Assembly (NCBI RefSeq): GCF_943736995.1
Contig: NZ_CALSFT010000002.1
Location: forward strand, 434,001 to 498,000
DNA length: 64,000 bases
Origin: Sporosarcina sp. Marseille-Q4943
GTDB taxonomy: Bacteria > Bacillota > Bacilli > Bacillales_A > Planococcaceae
Direction of reading: 5' to 3'
In this document: piece by piece, positions 1 through 8,755 of the stretch
Layout: the number at the start of each line of letters is the position of its first letter
How positions within the stretch are numbered: the first letter of the stretch is position 1
Translations under genes and position numbers: made by a program
Notes under the pieces: generated by a model
Seen by the model: only the letters and a program-made list of their open reading frames with translations
What the model was told of the DNA's origin: nothing
The model's database searches: none

Positions 1-1098
1 CTATCCGCCGAAGCGGAAGCCGCACGTGTCGACGACATCAAATTCTTCGTCGAAAACTTCTATTATGGAGACATCCCGGAAAACCTTCATGCCATGACGA
101 CGATCAACGAAATCATAGATTCTCTCGACGAATACTCGCGTTACATGTCAGCCGACGAATACATGAACTACGTAGCAGCAGTCGGTGCCGACGACCTGGC
201 CCTCCATAATTTAACGGAGCCCGCCGTCACATCCCACATGCTTTACGGCAACATCGGATATATGAAAATCACCACCTTCTCCGCCAATATGGATAAAGCC
301 GTCACGAAGCATTACACAAACCTGAAGAACAAAGGTGCCGACAAACTCATTATTGACCTCCGCTATAACGGTGGCGGCTACGTTGAAAGCGCTGAACAGC
401 TCCTCGGCCACTTCGAAGGCGTCAAAACAGCCTACGAAATGAAAACGAGAGAAGGCACGACAACCATAAAGCCCGTTCAATCGAAACTAAAATTCCCGAA
501 ACAAACCTATGTACTTGTCAACCGATACTCGGCATCCGCATCCGAAATCGTGGCGGCATCCCTCAAAGACCAGAACGCCGCTATCATCGTCGGCGAAAAG
601 ACTAAAGGGAAGGGCACCATCCAATCGTTCTTCGAATTTGAAGACGGATCGGCACTCAAACTGACAATCGGCGAATTCACTGGACCAAAGAAATCCAAAA
701 TCCATCGCACCGGAATCTCGCCAACAATCGCCAGCGAACATGACCAAGAGCTTTCTACTATACATGCGCGCCTATTGAAAGACTCATTGTCACAAAAAAG
801 CTATAAACAAGTCGATAAGCTGCAAGAAGTCCCGACTAACAAAACATTCCATCTCCATTTCACACAAAAAATGAACCTTACCGGCACAAACACGTCCAAT
901 AAAGTAGAACTCATAAAAGTAGGTGGCGTCGCAGTCCCGATCTCCATCAAACCGAATGGCACGGACATGCTCGACGTCACACCACTCAAACAAATGCAAA
1001 AAGGCGGCTCATACTTCCTCGTCGTCCACCCAGGGATCGCTAACGACACCGGCCGGACGACAAAGCAGGGCATCTTTACACCTATCACGGTGAAATAA
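1..1098 (+). CDS. S41 family C-terminal processing peptidase, 5' end outside window
   Basis: The reading frame is open from base 1, so the N-terminus lies outside the window; the first internal ATG (94) is not the real start. The catalytic Ser lies in SASASE (near 525-545) and the general-base Lys in GEKTKGKGTIQ (near 590-620), the Ser/Lys dyad of CtpA/Prc-type tail proteases. A short Ig-like or SbsA-like domain follows (about 830-1095), which suggests a secreted, wall-associated enzyme. The PDZ domain usual in the family is not visible in the part present. It is followed by a promoter and cell-surface glycosylation genes, so a role in surface protein turnover is inferred. Family assignment is firm; substrate is unknown. 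Confidence 0.88.
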   Translation, partial: LSAEAEAARVDDIKFFVENFYYGDIPENLHAMTTINEIIDSLDEYSRYMSADEYMNYVAAVGADDLALHNLTEPAVTSHMLYGNIGYMKITTFSANMDKAVTKHYTNLKNKGADKLIIDLRYNGGGYVESAEQLLGHFEGVKTAYEMKTREGTTTIKPVQSKLKFPKQTYVLVNRYSASASEIVAASLKDQNAAIIVGEKTKGKGTIQSFFEFEDGSALKLTIGEFTGPKKSKIHRTGISPTIASEHDQELSTIHARLLKDSLSQKSYKQVDKLQEVPTNKTFHLHFTQKMNLTGTNTSNKVELIKVGGVAVPISIKPNGTDMLDVTPLKQMQKGGSYFLVVHPGIANDTGRTTKQGIFTPITVK

Positions 1099-1118
1099 GC
1101 CCCGTAATAGTGGAAATA

Positions 1119-1146
1119 TGTACAACCGATTCAACTATGCTATAAT
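1119..1146 (+). promoter_or_regulatory. Extended -10 promoter upstream of the UDP-sugar dehydrogenase gene
   Basis: TGTACA (1119-1124), a 16-base spacer, then TGCTATAAT with the -10 at 1141-1146. It lies about 120 bases before the start codon at 1266. Confidence 0.55.
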
Positions 1147-1265
1147 CAACGAATGTAAATTCAAAAGAGCAGGGTGCCAGCAACATCGGCCCCTGCGAAA
1201 GTATTTCAATAAAATTTCAAGCATTACCTAATAAAAGCACCCCCATTCAGAAAGGAACATCACTC

Positions 1266-2555
1266 ATGAACAACACTATGTGCGTCATCGGCCTCGGCTA
1301 CATCGGCTTACCGACAGCTGTCATGTTCGCCAACAGCGGACTCAAAGTCCACGGCGTCGACATCAACGAAAAAGCAGTCAACATGATCGCCAACAAGCAA
1401 CTACATATAGAAGAGAACGGACTCCAAGAACGACTTGACCAAGCAATTGACGCAGGAAACCTCACCGTTTCCACAACTCCAGTCGAAGCAGACGTCTACA
1501 TCGTCGCCGTCCCGTCGCCGATCAACCCAGACAACACGGCAAACTTGGAATACATCCGCCAAGCGACAGCATCGATTGTGCCATTCCTAAAACCAGGCGC
1601 ACTTGTCATCTTGGAGTCGACTGTCCCACCAAAAACAGTCGAAAACATCATGCTGCCAGAGCTTCGCAAATCGGATCTAGTACTCGGCGAAAATCTCTTC
1701 GTCGCACATTCGCCTGAACGCGTAATCCCAGGTAAGATTTTCGAAGAACTCGTCAACAATGACCGCATCGTTGGCGGTATCACACCAGAATCCGCTGAAA
1801 AAACGAAAGCGCTCTACAAAACATTTGTCCAAGGCGAAATCCACCTAACGGACGCAACAACAGCCGAACTCGTCAAAGTGATGGAGAACACATATCGTGA
1901 CGTCAACATTGCATTTGCGAATGAACTCGCAAAAATCGCAGAAACAATCGGCGTAGATATATGGGAAGCGATTCGCTTTGCAAACTTCCACCCGCGCGTC
2001 AACATCCATACGCCGGGACCAGGAGTAGGCGGTCACTGCATCGCAGTAGACCCATGGTTCTTAGTTGAACTCAACCCGGAAAATGCGAAGATCATTCACA
2101 AAGCAAGACTTACAAACGACGCCATGCCGCAATTCGTCGCTCAAAAAGCGCAATTCCTGTTGGACGCGAAAGGCATCACGGACGGCAAAGTAGCTGTTCT
2201 CGGCCTCGCATTCAAAGGCGACGTCGACGACATGCGCGAAAGCCCATCCGTTAGTGTGATCGAAGCCTTGCAAGAGCGCGGCATCGAAGTGAAATCTTTC
2301 GACCCGCACATTAAAACATTGCAGCACACGACGCAACAAGCAACATTAGAAGAAGCAACACAAGACGCTGACCTGATCATCTTGACGACGGATCATACCG
2401 ACTTCAAACAGCTCAGCCCGAACACACTCACAACAAAACAGCCGAAACCATTCATCCTCGACACGAAAAACGCACTCTCTCGAGATAAATGGGAACAAGC
2501 CGGATTCCATTACTTCAAACTCGGCGACGGCTCACCAGTAGGAGTCATGAGCTAA
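1266..2555 (+). CDS. wecC: UDP-N-acetyl-D-mannosamine dehydrogenase-like nucleotide sugar dehydrogenase
   Basis: 429 aa. The N-terminal Rossmann motif is VIGLGYIGLP followed by an acidic VDIN strand end. The family ESTVPP segment and the catalytic region GVGGHCIAVDPW (Cys near residue 258) match UDP-glucose/UDP-ManNAc dehydrogenases. These oxidise C6 of a UDP-sugar to a uronate with two NAD+ in the cytoplasm. The start has an AGAAAGGA site. The stop abuts the ATG of the TagA-like gene, so the two are an operon; TagA enzymes use UDP-ManNAc, which supports a ManNAc-type substrate. A UDP-glucose or UDP-GlcNAc dehydrogenase (TuaD/WbpA-like) is the alternative. Confidence 0.85.
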   Translation: MNNTMCVIGLGYIGLPTAVMFANSGLKVHGVDINEKAVNMIANKQLHIEENGLQERLDQAIDAGNLTVSTTPVEADVYIVAVPSPINPDNTANLEYIRQATASIVPFLKPGALVILESTVPPKTVENIMLPELRKSDLVLGENLFVAHSPERVIPGKIFEELVNNDRIVGGITPESAEKTKALYKTFVQGEIHLTDATTAELVKVMENTYRDVNIAFANELAKIAETIGVDIWEAIRFANFHPRVNIHTPGPGVGGHCIAVDPWFLVELNPENAKIIHKARLTNDAMPQFVAQKAQFLLDAKGITDGKVAVLGLAFKGDVDDMRESPSVSVIEALQERGIEVKSFDPHIKTLQHTTQQATLEEATQDADLIILTTDHTDFKQLSPNTLTTKQPKPFILDTKNALSRDKWEQAGFHYFKLGDGSPVGVMS

Positions 2556-3266
2556 ATGAAAGAAACGATACTAGGCGTCGACGTCAATACAGAGAACTAC
2601 GATGAACTCATCCCGAAACTCTTCAACAACATCGACGCCAAAAAGAAATCATTAATCGTAGCCATCAACCCTGAAAAGTTGATGAAGGCAAAAGACGACC
2701 CGGCGCTGAAAGCCTTGCTCAACCGGGCGGAATTCCAGATTCCGGACGGCATTGGCGTCATCATTGCGTCCAAGATCCAAAAAGGCAACATACAATCCCG
2801 CGTAACCGGCGTAGACATGATGGACCGAATTGTGAGGGAAGCCGCCCGAACAGGAAAGTCCATCTTCCTCTACGGCGCGAAACCGGGAGTCGCAGATGCG
2901 GCAGCTGCTAAACTGATCGAAACCTATCCCGATCTTAAAGTTGCCGGAACACAAGATGGCTATGAAAAGGACACGTCAAAAGTGATTGCAAAAATTAACG
3001 CCGCTCAACCCGACATCCTCTTCGTCGCCATGGGATCGCCGAAACAGGAACTATGGATCGAAGAGCATCGCGACAACTTGCACCCGATCCTTTACCAAGG
3101 AGTAGGCGGATCATTCGATGTGCTAGCAGGCAACATCAAACGCGCACCAGCCGCATTCCAAAAGATCGGAGCGGAATGGTTTTACCGGCTATTGCTGGAG
3201 CCAAGCCGCATCAAACGGCAAATGAACTTGCCAAAATTCCTTTTTGAAATAATTCGCCAAAAATAA
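2556..3266 (+). CDS. tagA: TagA/WecG-type N-acetylmannosaminyltransferase (GT26)
   Basis: 236 aa, normal length for the family. Visible hallmarks are GVDVNTENYDE at the N-terminus, NPEKLMKAKDD, PDGIGVIIAS (the conserved substrate-site Asp region) and the C-terminal FVAMGSPKQELWIEEH. Family members transfer ManNAc or ManNAcA from the UDP-sugar to undecaprenyl-PP-GlcNAc at the inner face of the membrane, making the linkage unit of teichoic acids or secondary wall polymers. It starts on the base after the preceding TAA. With the neighbouring dehydrogenase it probably builds a ManNAcA-containing wall polymer that SLH domains could bind; that link is inference. Confidence 0.88.
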   Translation: MKETILGVDVNTENYDELIPKLFNNIDAKKKSLIVAINPEKLMKAKDDPALKALLNRAEFQIPDGIGVIIASKIQKGNIQSRVTGVDMMDRIVREAARTGKSIFLYGAKPGVADAAAAKLIETYPDLKVAGTQDGYEKDTSKVIAKINAAQPDILFVAMGSPKQELWIEEHRDNLHPILYQGVGGSFDVLAGNIKRAPAAFQKIGAEWFYRLLLEPSRIKRQMNLPKFLFEIIRQK

Positions 3267-3384
3267 AATAATGACACTTGTAATCTAGTAATACTGGTGA
3301 TAGAATACGAAATGTAAGGATAATTTCCTCTGTAGCATATATTATTAAACGCCACGCAGGACGAAAACGGTTGGTTGACCGCAC

Positions 3385-3424
3385 AAAAGGACTTGAACAG
3401 CTCCCATCTGTTCAAGTCCTTTTG
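3385..3424 (+). terminator. Rho-independent terminator
   Basis: A perfect 16-bp inverted repeat (3385-3400 with 3408-3423) around a 7-base loop, with A-rich and T-rich flanks. It can act on both strands and closes the dehydrogenase/TagA operon. Confidence 0.85.
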
Positions 3425-3432
3425 CATTCTAT

Positions 3433-3553
3433 AGAAAAGCGGAAGGCGCTCGCTCAGATGCGCTAGGCATAAGGCGGATCTGCGGCGTGGCGCCTTTTGC
3501 CACAAAGCAGATTCGTCTTATGACCTCGAGCCCCTGGCGCCTGGAGCTAGACA
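3433..3553. repeat. GC-rich palindromic intergenic repeat
   Basis: Starts with AAAAGCGGAAGGCGCTCGCT and ends with GGCGCCTGGAGCTAGAC. AAGGCGC near the left is answered by GGCGCCTT in the middle, and the right end is an imperfect palindrome centred on GGCGCC. I recall this sequence type as a multi-copy intergenic element in Sporosarcina and relatives; copy number cannot be checked here. It is much more GC-rich than the S-layer leader that follows. Confidence 0.6.
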
Positions 3554-3560
3554 TAGAAAA

Positions 3561-3627
3561 GCTTAAGCGTTAGCGTTTGGAGCAGCATTCTGAGGCTGTT
3601 AGCCTCGTTCCCACCTGCACCTAGACA
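3561..3627. repeat. Second short structured repeat
   Basis: Directly follows the larger repeat and again ends in CTAGAC. It contains the hairpin GAGGCT-GTT-AGCCTC (3592-3606) and AAGCGTTAGCGTTT. It may be a variant end of the same intergenic element. Confidence 0.35.
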
Positions 3628-3804
3628 AAATCCCCAAAACTATTCCTCTAATCTACTTCTATTAATAGTTTCCCTAGCATAGATTCAATAGATTTAATTA
3701 AATACCTTACGAAGCAGGTATTTTGCAATCAAAAGCTCCCGTGTGATAAGCATATTTAGCCAAAACTACTCTCGTTTATTGTCTCAAGCAGGATCATGCA
3801 GCAC

Positions 3805-4030
3805 TAAAACACAACTTCTTTCTATTAAGGTCCTATTACGTTCATTGAAATAATAGATTCTAAAGTGTTGGTAAATGGGACAACCAATTTTATTTCCAAA
3901 AAACAATTACTTTTTCACTAATAAAATTTCAAGGAGTCGGTTAATAGGACAACTAATCACTGCTATAAAAACAATTTCTTCCTACTACAATTCTATTACA
4001 TTTATTGCATTAATAGATTAACGTAAGGAG
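3805..4030. repeat. Degenerate direct repeats in the S-layer leader
   Basis: About 50 bases at 3811-3859 recur at roughly 80% identity at 3971-4019 (both end in ATTGnnnTAATAGATT). A second motif, GGTnAATnGGACAAC, occurs near 3870 and 3938. The block reads as two or three decayed copies of a 70-80 base unit just upstream of the S-layer promoters. Confidence 0.5.
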
Positions 4031-4167
4031 GACCGACCGCCATAATGGCCGATTACTACCAGTATTAGGAACTAACAAATCTGCAAAACCCTTGCAAGAC
4101 AAGCCACGCAAAAACAGTAAGATAATTAAGATGATTTAAGACTTTTAGTGAAATATGATAGAAATAC

Positions 4168-4195
4168 TTGATATATTTTTGAGATAAGGTAGAAT
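4168..4195 (+). promoter_or_regulatory. Upstream S-layer promoter candidate
   Basis: TTGATA (4168-4173), a 16-base spacer and TAGAAT (4190-4195). It lies about 90 bases upstream of the stronger promoter at 4260. Confidence 0.5.
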
Positions 4196-4259
4196 AGTAG
4201 AAGCAGCGGTAAATTACATAGGTTTGGGACTTGCAATCTAGCAAAATACCAATAAGTAA

Positions 4260-4288
4260 TTGACATCCCTGCTGCTAGTATCTATACT
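4260..4288 (+). promoter_or_regulatory. Main S-layer promoter
   Basis: Consensus TTGACA (4260-4265), 17-base spacer, TATACT (4283-4288). The predicted leader of about 75 bases ends in a strong AGAGGAGG site (4356-4362), 10 bases before the ATG at 4373. This suits a very highly expressed surface protein. Confidence 0.8.
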
Positions 4289-4372
4289 TTATTGTGTAAT
4301 GGCTTCTACTTCCATTTTGCCGTGGGGTAGATGACAAATTTTATTTCTTAAATAAGAGGAGGAAATTATTCA

Positions 4373-7300
4373 ATGGCTAACCAACCAACGAAGTATCGCA
4401 AGTTTGTAGTTGGCGCTGCATCAGCTGCCCTAGTAGCATCTGCAGTAGCACCAGTAGCAAGCGCAGCAACATTTTCTGATGTGAGCGACACAAACTCTCA
4501 CAAAGCATCTATCGACGCACTAGTTGCAAAAGGTGTTATCACAGGATATCCTGACGGCACTTTTAAGCCAACTCAAACATTGAAGCGTTCTGATGTTGTT
4601 AAAATGATGGGTAAATGGCTTGTAAATACTCAAGGATACAAAGTACCTGGTGATTACAAAACAAACCCACGTTTCACAGATTTGACTTCTGCTTCTAACG
4701 ATGAGCTTCTACAATATGCTGCAGTTGTTAAAGATAACGGCGTATTTGTAGGAACTCCAGATGGTAAACTTGATCCGAATGGTAACATCACTCGTGAAAA
4801 CATGGCGATCGTTCTAGTTCGCGCATTTGACCGCGTACATGACATCGACCTTGCGACATACGTTGCAGGACAAGATTTCAAAAAAGATGTTAACGACCGT
4901 TCATCTGCAAAGGCTGAAGCTCGTCCAGCTATCGACGTTCTTGATTACTTCGATATCACGAACCCAGCTGCACCAGCATTCAACCCTAAAGGTACGACAA
5001 ACCGTGCTCAATTTGCTTCTTTCTTAAACAAAGCAATTGAAACTGACTACTCTGAAGTTGCTACTGGTGTAGTTGCTCCTGGAGTTGCAGCAGTTAAGGC
5101 GGTTAACGCTACTACTGTTGAAGTAACTTTCAAAGATGCAGTTGAAAACGTAAACTCTTTGAACTTCACTATCGACGGTTTGACTGTTTCTAACGCAGCA
5201 GTTAAACAATCCGACAACAAAACAGTTGTATTGACAACTGCAGTTCAAGAAGGCGGTAAGAAATATACTGTTGCTGTTGACGGAAAAGAAATCGGTACAT
5301 TCGAAGGCGTTTCAGCTGTAATTCCTACTAAGATTGACATCACAACTAAATCCGTACAAGGTAAAGTTGGACAACAAGCAATCGTATCTGCTGATGTAGG
5401 CGTTAAACAAGCAGGGATCCCTGTAACGTTCAACGTCGATTCTCAAGGAACATCTTTGAATAAAGATCAAGTATTTGAATCTGTTACAAACGCAGACGGT
5501 ATTGCAACATTCTCATACACACAATATGCATCCGGAACTGATACAGTTGTAGCTTATCCTACAGGCGCACCATCTGTACGTAGCCTAGGTTATGTGTTCT
5601 GGGGTGTTGATACGATTATCAATATTGAAGAAGTAACTACAGGCGACACTATCAATAATGGCGCTAACAAAACTTATAAAGTTACTTACAAAAACCCGAC
5701 AACAGGTAATCCACAGTCAGGCGTAACATTAAATGTTTCTGCATTAGAAAACATCAATGTAACTGCTGATAAAGCACAAAATGTAACAGTAAATGGTATT
5801 GAAGTTGCGCAATTCAGCAACAACACTGTTACACGTGCAGCACAAATCGTAACTGACTCTAAAGGTGAAGCTACATTCACAGTATCGGGTAACCATGCAA
5901 CAGTAACACCTGTAGTATTTGCTGCTACTCCACAATACAACGCTGGTGGATCACTAACTGGTTATTCTCAAGCATATACGGCTTCAGCATTACAAGCTAG
6001 AGCTCCAAAAGTAACTTTCTCTGCGTTGCAAGCTGCATATACTCTTGAAATGACACGTGAAGGTGGCGAAGTTGCTGCTATCGGTGATACAAACGGTGGT
6101 CGTGAGTATAAAATTGTTGTTAAGGATAAAGATGGTAAACTTGCTGCCAATGAAATCGTAAATGTTGCGTTTAACGAGGACTTGGATAAAGTAATCGCAA
6201 CTCGCACTTCTGCTGAATTCATTGACACATCAGGTGATGATCAAGTATTCCACACAGGCGCACAAGCGAAGAAAATCACTGTGAAAACAAACTCTAAAGG
6301 TGAGGCTACATTCGTAGTTGGAAGCAGTATAATTAACGACTATGTAACACCAATTGCTTGGATCGATATCAATACAGCAAATGCTTCTGATGCGGTACTT
6401 GATAATGGTGAGCCAACTGCTGTTGGACCAATCACTCACTTCCAACAAGAATATGTTGAAGGTGCTTCTTTAGCAGCTTATAAAGGAACTTCAAAAACAA
6501 CTGCATTTACGGGTGTTGAAACAGCTACATTCAAAACAGCTGTTACAAACCAAAGTGGGTTACCGTATAGCGCTGGATCTTCAATTGCAAATGTAACATA
6601 TACTGTTACAAACACAGGTGCAGAAGATGTTCTAGTAAATGATAACGGAAACTGGAAGATCGTATCACCAAATCGTAGTCTCTCAGTATCACCAAATCCA
6701 GTTGCTAATCTAGAAGTAAAACCAAGAACTGATTCAACAACTTCAGTTAAAGTAACTGCTACTGGTAATGCTACGTATACGGATTCTGTATCTAACACTC
6801 AAAAAACATTTGCATTCACTGCAAAAGAAGCAACAGCTAAATTTACTAAAGTTGGGGAAGTACCAACGTCTGGCTATACAGCTGTAATCACTGCATACGA
6901 CACTGTTAATAAAACAATTACATTCAGTGGCAAAAACCCAGTGAAATATGCTGGAGAAGCTGGAAGAACTTATGTGTTTAAAGGTTTGGGTGGAGTAACT
7001 ATTCCTGATGGAGCTACTGGATTCCTAGCAATTCTTGCTCAAAATAAAGTTACAGCATCATATACAGTAGTTGACGATGTAGTAACATTTGCAATTCAAG
7101 CACAAGATTCATCAGTTGGAACTGCAACTAACCCTACAGTAGCTGCAAGTGCATCAGCAGGTACTTACAATGTTGGAGATACAGTTGGTATTACATTGAC
7201 ATTCTCTGAAAATGTTACTGTTACTCCTGGATCTACTCCTCCAGCACTAACATTAAGCAATGGTAAAACTGCTACTCATGCATCTACTACAGGTAATACA

Positions 7301-7909
7301 TTAGTATTCAATTACACTGTAGCAGCTGGTGACAATTCTGCTTCGTCATTAACAGTTACTGGTTTAACTAGAAATGGCGCAACTATTGTTGGTCAAACAA
7401 CAAATGCACCGGCTAATACTTCTGCATTTACATCTAACTTGACTGGTGTAGTAGTATCTGGTGTAGCACCAACAGCAACACCAAACTTAACGGGTGGTGC
7501 ATTAAAAGCAACTGGTGCTCAACCAAATACTGTATATCTAGTATCAACTGATGGTACTACTTGGACAGAAAAAACGTCTAGTTCTACGGGAGAACTTACT
7601 TTAGCTCCTGGAACATATTCAGTTAAAGTTAAAGCAACTCCAACAAATGCAGAATCTGCAGCACAAACTGGTTTAGTAGTAACATTAGCGCCAACAGCAA
7701 CACCACAATTAGTGGACGGCACAGGTAAACTAACTGGTGGTGTTCCAAATACTGTATATCTAGTATCAACTGACGGTACTACTTGGACAGATGCAACGGC
7801 TAACGCTTCTGGAGAACTTACTTTAGCTCCTGGAACATATTCAGTTAAAGTTAAAGCAACTTCAACAAATGCAGAATCTGCAGCACAAACTGGTTTAACA
7901 GTTTCTTAA
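4373..7909 (+). CDS. Major S-layer protein with three N-terminal SLH domains
   Basis: 1178 aa. A signal peptide (residues 1-31, ending VASAA) is followed by three SLH domains (about 32-82, 97-150, 165-222) with the usual GYPDGTFKP-like turns and R-x-x-x/A-x-x-L cores. These bind pyruvylated secondary wall polymer. The rest is a Thr/Val/Ala-rich array of beta domains. The last 135 residues hold two near-identical units (NTVYLVSTDGTTW ... LAPGTYSVKVKAT ... ESAAQTGL). The gene ends with TAA TAA AAC TAA, a very tight stop. Codons and promoter suit high expression. Its 3' end leads into a terminator, a group II intron and an in-phase S-layer-like reading frame (8756-9856), so this may be only one of two possible C-termini. 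Confidence 0.93.
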   Translation: MANQPTKYRKFVVGAASAALVASAVAPVASAATFSDVSDTNSHKASIDALVAKGVITGYPDGTFKPTQTLKRSDVVKMMGKWLVNTQGYKVPGDYKTNPRFTDLTSASNDELLQYAAVVKDNGVFVGTPDGKLDPNGNITRENMAIVLVRAFDRVHDIDLATYVAGQDFKKDVNDRSSAKAEARPAIDVLDYFDITNPAAPAFNPKGTTNRAQFASFLNKAIETDYSEVATGVVAPGVAAVKAVNATTVEVTFKDAVENVNSLNFTIDGLTVSNAAVKQSDNKTVVLTTAVQEGGKKYTVAVDGKEIGTFEGVSAVIPTKIDITTKSVQGKVGQQAIVSADVGVKQAGIPVTFNVDSQGTSLNKDQVFESVTNADGIATFSYTQYASGTDTVVAYPTGAPSVRSLGYVFWGVDTIINIEEVTTGDTINNGANKTYKVTYKNPTTGNPQSGVTLNVSALENINVTADKAQNVTVNGIEVAQFSNNTVTRAAQIVTDSKGEATFTVSGNHATVTPVVFAATPQYNAGGSLTGYSQAYTASALQARAPKVTFSALQAAYTLEMTREGGEVAAIGDTNGGREYKIVVKDKDGKLAANEIVNVAFNEDLDKVIATRTSAEFIDTSGDDQVFHTGAQAKKITVKTNSKGEATFVVGSSIINDYVTPIAWIDINTANASDAVLDNGEPTAVGPITHFQQEYVEGASLAAYKGTSKTTAFTGVETATFKTAVTNQSGLPYSAGSSIANVTYTVTNTGAEDVLVNDNGNWKIVSPNRSLSVSPNPVANLEVKPRTDSTTSVKVTATGNATYTDSVSNTQKTFAFTAKEATAKFTKVGEVPTSGYTAVITAYDTVNKTITFSGKNPVKYAGEAGRTYVFKGLGGVTIPDGATGFLAILAQNKVTASYTVVDDVVTFAIQAQDSSVGTATNPTVAASASAGTYNVGDTVGITLTFSENVTVTPGSTPPALTLSNGKTATHASTTGNTLVFNYTVAAGDNSASSLTVTGLTRNGATIVGQTTNAPANTSAFTSNLTGVVVSGVAPTATPNLTGGALKATGAQPNTVYLVSTDGTTWTEKTSSSTGELTLAPGTYSVKVKATPTNAESAAQTGLVVTLAPTATPQLVDGTGKLTGGVPNTVYLVSTDGTTWTDATANASGELTLAPGTYSVKVKATSTNAESAAQTGLTVS

Positions 7910-7971
7910 TAAAACTAAACGAAACGTTACTCTATAAACTGATCTATTCAGTGAAATGAGTGGAAACGAAT

Positions 7972-8012
7972 ACCCCGTGTCTTGCCTTTTGGTAGTACAC
8001 GGGGTTTCTTTC
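7972..8012 (+). terminator. S-layer terminator, upstream of the group II intron
   Basis: ACCCCGTGT (7972-7980) pairs with ACACGGGGT (7997-8005), followed by TTCTTTCT. It ends only about 20 bases before the inferred intron start, so intron-containing RNA requires read-through. Confidence 0.8.
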
Positions 8013-8032
8013 TAACTGCTATCTTCCAATTA

Positions 8033-8755
8033 GTGGGTGAAACTCCTGCTCTTGTAAACAGTCAAATACAAGTGCCTAATCCTCCTGCATCCAGTGATGT
8101 GCTGAATACACAGAAGGGATGAAGTCAGGTGAAGTCGTACCCGGTGATCTCGGGGCGGGGCTCTTTAAAAGGTTCCTATGGTTAGGTAGACGAATCCATG
8201 TAGGCAGGGTAAGTTAGTGTATAGTGCGAAATAAGCTAGGAACTCACTTTACATCCCTATAGTTGAAATGCTATAGTGGCGATCGAGGAATTGACTATTA
8301 ATCCGGTCGTTCTTACACCTGGATAGTGGAAACCTAAGGGAATCAAAAAGAGGGATGGAAATAGCGGAACGTTTGAAGTCTTACTAGAAGAGGTGTTTCA
8401 GCACCTACGAGACTAGCAAGATGGCAGCGGGTTCATAGTAGTGTTGATTACTGGCCGCTCGGACTTGTATGGTAACATACGAGAAGGATAAAACCAGTAG
8501 GAGCGAAGGAACCCAGTCAGTGGTAGTTAATTTACTGAATTGCTTATTTCCCCAAAACTAAGCATTCAAATTAGATAGGACCAATCATGATTTAATGGTT
8601 GGTCCCTATCTTTGGATATTATATAGGTATAATGATTCGTTATACACACTTATACTAAATGACTACCTGCTGATGGCACGCCGTATGCGGTGAAAGCCGC
8701 TTGTACGGTGTAGGCCCGAATCGAAAGCCACAGGAATGTGGTATAAGACGGGAAT
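8033..8755 (+). mobile_element. ORF-less group II intron between S-layer gene and C-terminal exon
   Basis: About 723 bases. The 5' end is placed at GTGGG (8033), a variant of GUGYG; the preceding CAATTA (8027-8032) can pair over five bases with AATTG in a domain I loop (8289-8293), a plausible IBS1/EBS1. Domain V is clear at about 8675-8713: CGCCGTATGCGG-tgaa-tetraloop region-GCCGCTTGTACGG, with a CGC-type triad. Domain VI follows with stem CCCG/CGGG and a bulged A at 8748, 8 bases before the 3' end at 8755 (AAT). Between domains III and V (about 8530-8660) there is no reverse transcriptase, only a hairpin (ATAGGACCAA/TTGGTCCCTAT, 8574-8612). Splicing would need a maturase in trans or RNA-only activity. 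Boundaries are from motifs and may be off by a few bases. Confidence 0.8.

Noticed and set aside
4654..7722. Many minus-strand open frames of 60-106 codons across the S-layer gene
   Set aside because: They lack ribosome sites and mirror the codon bias of the S-layer gene.
7907..8032. Stop-codon read-through linking the S-layer protein to the downstream frame
   Set aside because: Stops at 7907, 7910 and 7916 in the same frame, a further in-frame stop at 7952 and a terminator make it implausible.
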